A stretch of 64,000 nt of DNA from Bradyrhizobium sp. BR 10289 (lineage in GTDB: Bacteria; Pseudomonadota; Alphaproteobacteria; Rhizobiales; Xanthobacteraceae). Below, in pieces: positions 58,921-64,000 of this stretch. Where the stretch lies: the NCBI RefSeq assembly GCF_019455385.1, contig NZ_JACOFR010000001.1, positions 558,001-622,000 on the forward strand. The letters run 5' to 3'. Position 1 is the first letter of the stretch. Every line of letters starts with the position of its first letter. Below the pieces are notes generated by a model that saw only the letters and a list, made by a program, of their open reading frames with translations, did no database searches and was not told the DNA's origin. Both the position numbers and the translations under genes were made by a program.

Positions 58921-59574
58921 TCAGAGATAGAGGCGGAGCGGCGGCGAGTTGCCGAGCGGCATCATATCATAGGGCGGCTTCCAGCCCGGCAGCTCGGCCA
59001 CACGCCGGCGCCAGGCATCGATGGACGGGAACGCCGCGGCAAGATCGAAACCCGTCTCTTCGGCTGGATAGTAGAGATAGCCGAGCATCGAGAAATCGAC
59101 GACCGTTGGCCGGTCTCCCAGCACGAAGCGGCGGTCGGCGAGGTGCCTGTCGACGATCGAGAACGCGCTCTCGGTCCGCGCGCGCAGATAAGCGAGCACG
59201 GCCGGATGGGCGGGCTCCGGCGTGAAGCAACGTTGAAACCGATGCTGCGCGAAATTCCCCGTGAATTTGTGATTGTCGAACAGCAGCCAGCGCCTCGTCT
59301 CGAATGTTTCCTCGCGGGTCGGACCGAACATACCGTGGGTTTCGGCGAGCCACAGCAGGATCGCACCGGATTGGCTCATCAGCCGGCCGTCGGCCTCGAG
59401 CACAGGCACTTCGCCCATCACATTGGTCGACGCCCGCCAGTCAGGAGTACGGGTCTCGCCGCCGGCGAAGTCGACGCCTACCGGCTCCCAGTCGAGTCCG
59501 GCGCAGTTGAGGAAGAGCGCGACCTTGAACGAATTGCCGGAAGCGCCGACACAGTGCAGCCGATATCGCGCCAT
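58921..59574 (-). CDS. Glutathione S-transferase family protein
   Basis: 217 aa from ATG 59574 (GGAGGACCTGACC upstream). N-terminal thioredoxin-like domain with ASGNSFKVALFLNCAGLDWE, cis-Pro in GEVPVLEADG and SGAILLWLAE. C-terminal helical domain from about 90, with PTVVDFSMLGYLYYP. Conjugates or otherwise uses glutathione; substrate unknown. Confidence 0.88.
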   Translation of the reverse strand: MARYRLHCVGASGNSFKVALFLNCAGLDWEPVGVDFAGGETRTPDWRASTNVMGEVPVLEADGRLMSQSGAILLWLAETHGMFGPTREETFETRRWLLFDNHKFTGNFAQHRFQRCFTPEPAHPAVLAYLRARTESAFSIVDRHLADRRFVLGDRPTVVDFSMLGYLYYPAEETGFDLAAAFPSIDAWRRRVAELPGWKPPYDMMPLGNSPPLRLYL

Positions 59575-59768
59575 GGTCAGGTCCTCCGCTACGCGACCGG
59601 GGGCGGTCGCATTCCTGATTGTCCCGACGGCCTCCTGACAACGTCGTGTCAGCAGTGAGTGCGCTGCAGAGCCGGGGCCCATGTTGCTGCGATCCGTGCG
59701 GCCTGCTGGATCCGGCTCTGCGGAGCGTCGCTGCGTGCCGCACCGCGTCCGGGAAATGGGAGCAGGGC

Positions 59769-60455
59769 CTAGCTCACTCGCTCGGCCGCGCGCTTCACGG
59801 CGTCGAGACGGTGGGGCTGCAACGGCGCGATACGCGCCTTGACGGAAGCAAGGACCTCCGCCGGCGCGGTGTCGGGCGAGCCTGAGTTGAACGGCGGCGC
59901 CGGATTGTATTCGATCCCCAGCTGGATCGCCTCCGCCGTGGCGCGGTCGGCCAGGATCGACACCAGCGTCAGCGCGAAATCAATTCCTGCGGTGACGCCG
60001 CCGCCGGTGACGCGGTTGCGGTCGATGCAGACGCGGGTCTTGGTCGGGGTTGCGCCGAACTGGCCGAGCATCTCCATCGCGCTCCAATGGGTGGCCGCGC
60101 GGTAGCCCTTGAGCAGGCCGGCGGCGCCGAGCGCCAGCGATCCCGTGCAGACCGAGGTGACATACTTCGCGCCCTCGGCCTGCCGGCGCAGGAAATCGAG
60201 CACCTCTTCGTCATTGAGCAGGTCGTCGGTGCCGCGGCCGCCAGGCACGCAGATCACGTCGAGCTGCGGGCAGTCGGCGAACGTTGTGGTCGGCGTCAGC
60301 GTCAGCACGGCATCGCTCGGCACCGGCTCGATCCGTTTCCAGATCAGATGCAGCTTGGCGCCGGGCAGGGCCGAGAACACCTGCAACGGGCCGGTGAAGT
60401 CGAGCTGGGTGACGCGGGGAAACACCAAAAGTCCGATCTGGAGCGGCGCCGACAT
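59769..60455 (-). CDS. inhA: DJ-1/PfpI family protein, isonitrile hydratase-like
   Basis: 228 aa from ATG 60455 (GGAGGTTCTC upstream), matching the 228 aa I recall for Pseudomonas isonitrile hydratase InhA. LQIGLLVFPRVTQLDFTGPL at the N-terminus, VCVPGGRGTDDLL-type block (ICVPGGRGTD), nucleophile elbow SVCTGSLALGAAGLL, and the ATTHWS-like AATHWSAMEML. InhA turns isonitriles into N-formamides. The exact activity is inferred. Divergent from a GlxA-type regulator with related PfpI domain. Confidence 0.68.
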   Translation of the reverse strand: MSAPLQIGLLVFPRVTQLDFTGPLQVFSALPGAKLHLIWKRIEPVPSDAVLTLTPTTTFADCPQLDVICVPGGRGTDDLLNDEEVLDFLRRQAEGAKYVTSVCTGSLALGAAGLLKGYRAATHWSAMEMLGQFGATPTKTRVCIDRNRVTGGGVTAGIDFALTLVSILADRATAEAIQLGIEYNPAPPFNSGSPDTAPAEVLASVKARIAPLQPHRLDAVKRAAERVS

Positions 60456-60540
60456 GAGAACCTCCAATGAAGCGCTTGACGGACGCAAACTGGCATGATG
60501 CCCTTCTGTCCAAAATGGCATAATTCCCTCACTTTCGGAC
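60456..60540. promoter_or_regulatory. Divergent promoter region with GGCAT palindrome
   Basis: GGCATGATGCC (60492-60502) is a palindrome around one central base. A second GGCAT is at 60517-60521. TGTCC/GGACA halves lie at 60508 and 60537. Likely operators for the GlxA-type regulator controlling both genes. Confidence 0.5.
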
Positions 60541-61485
60541 ATGAACATGATCGGCATCCTGATCTTCCCGGATTTCCAGCTGCTCGACGCGGCAGGCCCG
60601 ATCTCGGTGTTCGAGATCGCGGCGCGCGCCACCGGCAAGCCGCTGGCGCTGCGCGTGCTGGCGGTGAAGGCGGGGCTGGTGGCGAGCTCGTCGGGCGTCG
60701 AGATGATGGCGCGCGATTTCAAATCGGCGAACGCGATCACGACGCTGGTCATCGCGGGGGGCGCGGGCGTGAACGAGGCCGCGCGCTGCGAGGTCACGCG
60801 CGCTTTCGTCCAGCGGCTGGCGAAGCGCGGCGTGCGGGTCGCGAGCGTCTGCTCCGGCGCCTATGTGCTGGCGGAGGCCGGCCTGCTCGACGGCCGCCGC
60901 GCCACCACGCATTGGGGACGGACACGCGATTTCGTCGCGCGCTATCCAAAGATCAAGTTCGAGCCGGACCAGATTTTCACCCGTGACGGCAATGTGTGGA
61001 CGTCCGCGGGTATCACCGCCGGCATTGACCTTGCGCTTGCGATGGTCACCGAGGACCATGGCGAGGAGATCGCGCAACAGGCCGCGCGCCAGCTCGTGCT
61101 CTACCACCGCCGCAGCGGCGGGCAGTCGCAATTCTCGTCGCTGCTGGAATTGAAGGCGCCGAACGGCCGCTTCGGTGCGCTATTGTCCTGGGCGCGCGAA
61201 AATCTCGACGCGCCGCTGACGGTGGAGGATCTCGCCGACCGCGCCGGGATGAGCGCGCGCCACTTCGCCCGCGCCTTCGCCGCCGAGACCGGCACGACGC
61301 CGTCCAAGGCGATCGAGAAGTTGCGGCTCGAGGTCGCCCGCGAGCGCGTGCAGTCCTCGCGCGAGGCGATCGAGCTCGTCGCGGAGACGACCGGATTCCG
61401 CGACCCCGAACGGATGCGGCGCGCCTTCATCCGCGCCTTCGGCCAGCCGCCGCAGGCGCTGCGGCGCGCGGCGCGGGCGGGGTAG
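60541..61485 (+). CDS. GlxA family transcriptional regulator
   Basis: 314 aa. DJ-1/PfpI-like sensor domain (1-190: IGILIFPDFQLLDAAGPISV, VASVCSGAYVLAEAGLLDGR) followed by AraC-type HTH (about 215-310: VEDLADRAGMSARHFARAFA, ETTGFRDPERMRRAFIRAFG). An elbow Cys is kept (SVCSGA). These sense small amides or amines and activate divergent genes. Start ATG 60541, alternative 60547. Confidence 0.92.
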   Translation: MNMIGILIFPDFQLLDAAGPISVFEIAARATGKPLALRVLAVKAGLVASSSGVEMMARDFKSANAITTLVIAGGAGVNEAARCEVTRAFVQRLAKRGVRVASVCSGAYVLAEAGLLDGRRATTHWGRTRDFVARYPKIKFEPDQIFTRDGNVWTSAGITAGIDLALAMVTEDHGEEIAQQAARQLVLYHRRSGGQSQFSSLLELKAPNGRFGALLSWARENLDAPLTVEDLADRAGMSARHFARAFAAETGTTPSKAIEKLRLEVARERVQSSREAIELVAETTGFRDPERMRRAFIRAFGQPPQALRRAARAG

Positions 61486-61639
61486 TGGACCGGTTCGAGG
61501 AGGCTTGCTTGGCTCAGCAGAGAGGCTTGCATGAAAGCCGGCAAAGCGCTCCCGAACTTGCTTCTGTCACGTCGGCGACAATCTTGTCGTGTTCAACCAA
61601 AGCGCGTAGTCTCGGCCGTCAGCGTAGGGAGACGTGGTC

Positions 61640-62110
61640 ATGAGATTCTCGTCGCGTGGAGCTGCTCTCTTCTTTTGCGTCGCCTTGATCGTCTGCGGGT
61701 CGGGCGGTTCGGCCTTGTCGCAAACGGCAACATCCATTCCCGGCGTCGCTGTCGACGCCCCGACAGCGCGGCTCAAGCCGAAACAGCACCCGGTTGTCCG
61801 CAGCGCCATTTACGACGGGGCGCAGACCGCGACCGTCGGTGGCGTGTTGGCGGCTCCGATTTCCGACTCCGCCAAGATCGCCAGGCTTGCCACGCTCACC
61901 GGCAGCTGTGTCGGCGGTTGCGCCACCAGCGCGAGCACGCCAAGCGCGGCCAACCATGGCTGCTCGCTGTCTGCCGGGGGGATGTCGGCAATACCATGCA
62001 GAAACATCTATGGTTTCAAGAGCTACGAAGAATGCCGGGCGACATCGATGTTGATCGGGTGGAGACCCAATGACATTCCCTGGTATTGCAGCAGCCTGGC
62101 TCTGAAGTAG
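61640..62110 (+). CDS. Secreted Cys-rich hypothetical protein
   Basis: 156 aa from ATG 61640 (GGGAGACGTGGTC upstream). Signal segment GAALFFCVALIVCGSGGSAL. The C-terminal half has eight spaced cysteines (SCVGGCATS, NHGCSLS, IPCRNIYGFKSYEECRA, WYCSSLALK), so a disulfide-bonded fold is likely. Matches small hypothetical proteins I recall from Bradyrhizobium. Function unknown. Confidence 0.7.
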   Translation: MRFSSRGAALFFCVALIVCGSGGSALSQTATSIPGVAVDAPTARLKPKQHPVVRSAIYDGAQTATVGGVLAAPISDSAKIARLATLTGSCVGGCATSASTPSAANHGCSLSAGGMSAIPCRNIYGFKSYEECRATSMLIGWRPNDIPWYCSSLALK

Positions 62111-62129
62111 CCGACAAGGGCGTTCGTCG

Positions 62130-63146
62130 TCAGCGCGACGAGGTCGTGCCGCCCGCAGGTGCGGGAGCCGAGTTGGTTGCCCGCTCCGTCAAGCGCCGCG
62201 CGATCGGCGTCAGCAGATATGGCGCAAGATGAATCGGAAACTGCGTCAGCGCAAAGTAGAGCCAGGTCGCCGGCGGCAGTGCGCCTGCGGTTGCGGCCAG
62301 CATCAGGCCGAGATTGCGCTGTGACACCATCAGCCCGACCGCGAAGGCGCGCTCATAGCCGGCGCGGCGGAAGATCAGCGTCGTGACCGCGAGCAGGGTG
62401 AAATAGACGGCGAAAGCGAGCAGGGCGACGCCGATCGTGAAGACGGGATCGGCGACGAAGTCGTGGGCGACATCGCCCATTACGGCGGAGGCGAACACCA
62501 GCAGGATGAGGATATTGAAGCCGTCGATCGGCCGCTTGTGGCGGTGGATGGCTTCGGCGCCGAACAGCCAGCGGATCGCGGTTGCGCCGATCAGCGAGAC
62601 CGCGAGGATGCCGAGCAGTTTCGTGCCGAGCGCGAGCGGCGAGATGCTGAGCATGCCGCCGAGAAACAGGCTTGCGAACAGCGAGGCGGTGAAGGGCACG
62701 AGCGCGGTGGCGGTGACCAGCGTCACCAGCGGCAGCGTGGCATCGAGGCCGATCAGCGCCGCCAGCGCAGGCGCTGCCATCATCGGCGAGGCCATGCCCT
62801 GCAGCATCAGCGCGAGGAACAGGCCGGGCGAGCTTGTGTCGAGTCCGCCGCCATGGGCGAGCAGCCCGACGATCAGCGGCACGCCGATCGTGGTCCAGAG
62901 CGTTGCGCTGGCGATCAGCGCGGGGCGGCGCAGATGGCCGAGCAGCGCCACGAGATCAACGCGCATGAAGGAGATGCAGAGCAGGGCAAGGATCGCCTCG
63001 GTGACGTAGGGGCGCAGCAGCGCGCCGAGCGGCGGAACGGCGACCGCGATGAACGCAATCGCGGCAACCGCGCGCGTGCCCTGGCCGCCGAGCCAGGTGA
63101 GGACGCGCAGAGGAAGGGCGAAGATGGTTTGAAGAACGGCAGGCAT
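62130..63146 (-). CDS. Bile acid:sodium symporter family (BASS) transporter
   Basis: 338 aa with about ten membrane segments. MRVDLVALLGHLRRPALIAS, LMLQGMASPMMAAPALAALI and GLMVSQRNLGLMLAATAG are BASS-like blocks (last: conserved NxG/N region). Probably transports an organic anion. Convergent or neighbouring genes give no substrate clue. Start at 63146 has no strong ribosome site. Confidence 0.8.
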   Translation of the reverse strand: MPAVLQTIFALPLRVLTWLGGQGTRAVAAIAFIAVAVPPLGALLRPYVTEAILALLCISFMRVDLVALLGHLRRPALIASATLWTTIGVPLIVGLLAHGGGLDTSSPGLFLALMLQGMASPMMAAPALAALIGLDATLPLVTLVTATALVPFTASLFASLFLGGMLSISPLALGTKLLGILAVSLIGATAIRWLFGAEAIHRHKRPIDGFNILILLVFASAVMGDVAHDFVADPVFTIGVALLAFAVYFTLLAVTTLIFRRAGYERAFAVGLMVSQRNLGLMLAATAGALPPATWLYFALTQFPIHLAPYLLTPIARRLTERATNSAPAPAGGTTSSR

Positions 63147-63455
63147 CTCGATGTCGCGTCAGTGAAGGTCCGTCGTCCGGATGAGCACGCCGCCATGGAA
63201 GAACGCGCCGGGGACAGGCCGTCGTTCAGGCGTGGCTGCTTCGGGACGTGGATACGGGCGGAATCGCCCCGTGCCGCCCCCCGGGAGGGCGCCCGACTAT
63301 CCCATCCGGCCGGCGCTCTGGCCAGCCGGCGGCGGGCAGGGCTGGGATGCCGCCCTTTCCCCGCCGTATTCGGCGTGTTAACCGGAGGGCCTGCGAGCGG
63401 CGGTATCCCCTGTAGAATGTCCAGCAAGCCCGATTCGCTGTTGAAGCCGCGCGAG
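63147..63455. other. GC-rich gap, no gene seen
   Basis: 309 bases between the BASS-like gene and the DUF2155 gene, divergent, so it should hold both promoters. Short C/G-rich runs and a TTAACCGGAGG at 63378 are visible, no clear -35/-10 pair. Confidence 0.4.
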
Positions 63456-64000
63456 ATGTTTCGAACATTTACCCTGACAGGCCTAGCGGCGCTTTTGGCC
63501 GCCACCGCACTGACGGCTGCAACGCCGGCTCAGGCGCAAATCGGTACGATCTTTTCCGATCCGCCGCCGCTGCGGCCGCCCGGCAGCATTCCCCGCGGCC
63601 AGCCGCAGCCGCAAATCCCTGACGACGACGAAGAGGTGCCCGAGCTGCCGCCGCAAGGGCGGGTGCTGCCGTCGCGTCCGATGCCGCCGCCGCAGGGCCG
63701 TCAGGGCAACGTGATGCCCGGGCCGGTCGAGAGCCAGCCTTTGGCGCCGCCGCCGGGCTCTCCCGCAGCGCCGCCGAACCAGCCGCCCGCCGTCGCGGTC
63801 GCGCCGCCCAATGCGCCGGGCGCCGTGCCGCCGGCTGCTCCCGGTCAGCGCCAGCCTCCGCAGAAGGGCGGCCCCGCCGGTCCCGTGCCGCAGACCCCGG
63901 CCAGCCTGCAGCCGGGCGACGAGGTCGTGACCGAGCCGCCGGCCCAGAAGATCGTGAACAAGAAGGCGACCTTCTCGGGCCTCGACAAGATCACCGGGCG
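63456..64000 (+). CDS. DUF2155 domain-containing secreted protein, partial
   Basis: 181 codons to the right edge; the C-terminus is cut. Start ATG 63456 gives signal peptide MFRTFTLTGLAALLAATALT, ending near AQAQ; ATG 63417 is in frame and possible. A long Pro/Gln/Gly-rich linker follows (about 30-150). The last residues, NKKATFSGLDKITG, are the beginning of the DUF2155 domain. Such proteins usually neighbour NDUFA12; function unknown, probably periplasmic. Confidence 0.88.
   Translation, partial: MFRTFTLTGLAALLAATALTAATPAQAQIGTIFSDPPPLRPPGSIPRGQPQPQIPDDDEEVPELPPQGRVLPSRPMPPPQGRQGNVMPGPVESQPLAPPPGSPAAPPNQPPAVAVAPPNAPGAVPPAAPGQRQPPQKGGPAGPVPQTPASLQPGDEVVTEPPAQKIVNKKATFSGLDKITG

Noticed and set aside
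1..64000. CRISPR array, insertion sequence or prophage
   Set aside because: No regular spaced repeats, transposase, integrase or phage structural genes were recognised.

Overview
The window is high-GC alphaproteobacterial chromosome, most likely Bradyrhizobium or a close relative in the Nitrobacteraceae. This rests on a chromosomal minCDE operon, a GapR homologue, class II ribonucleotide reductase, DUF6894/DUF3551/BA14K small proteins, complex I NDUFA12 next to DUF2155 (here with genes in between), many small secreted proteins, and short palindromic intergenic repeats of Rhizobiales type. The genus is inferred from remembered protein families, not from a search. No rRNA, tRNA, CRISPR array, transposase or integrase was seen.

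Layout. 1-5413: an ABC uptake locus (substrate-binding protein, TetR, permease) with an epimerase-like protein, a GNAT acetyltransferase and an aldolase-family enzyme cut by the left edge; matching palindromes sit on both sides of tetR. 5461-7664: repeats, two CtrA-like sites, then minC-minD-minE and a terminator. 7798-13091: small proteins, an SDR dehydrogenase, an L,D-transpeptidase, and a CtrA-like site in front of a candidate small RNA (about 10180-10262). 13235-15721: MarR regulator and FAD aromatic hydroxylase, probably for 3-hydroxybenzoate. 15866-20129: secreted and haem-c proteins and a frameshifted DUF3551 gene. 20163-28990: SMR efflux pair with TetR, O-methyltransferase with TetR, PaiB-like protein, pyridoxal kinase, M15-type peptidase, orphan Flp pilin, EamA exporter, YjdM, and a PilZ-HTH fusion. 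29246-38096: FkbM methyltransferase, 2Fe-2S protein, ornithine-cyclodeaminase-like enzyme with a Bug-type binding protein, nucleoside deaminase, PfpI, GapR, ParB-like protein, cytochrome c and a PPOX-fold protein.

38188-40440 is a more AT-rich patch with genes of accessory character: a small protein whose N-terminus recalls Cas2/VapD-type folds, an orphan, a DUF2158 protein and a PLD-like protein. It ends at nrdJ (40531-44301). 45066-53803 carries an EamA exporter, a LysR regulator and a five-gene operon (CitMHS transporter, AtuA-like protein, tannase-type esterase, small AtuA-like partner, 3-hydroxybutyrate-oligomer hydrolase) that looks like an ester or hydroxy-acid catabolic system. 53818-58564: DoxX protein, a response regulator and hybrid histidine kinase pair, a glycine-rich BA14K protein and NDUFA12. 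58565-63455: a structured, terminator-ended candidate RNA, GST, a divergent isonitrile-hydratase-like/GlxA pair, a secreted orphan and a bile-acid-symporter-type transporter. The right edge cuts a DUF2155 protein.

The strongest leads are the CtrA-like sites (minCDE; the RNA at 10180), the unexplained RNA at 58700-58903, the PilZ-HTH fusion, the split AtuA ester operon, and the AT-rich PLD/Cas2-like patch.
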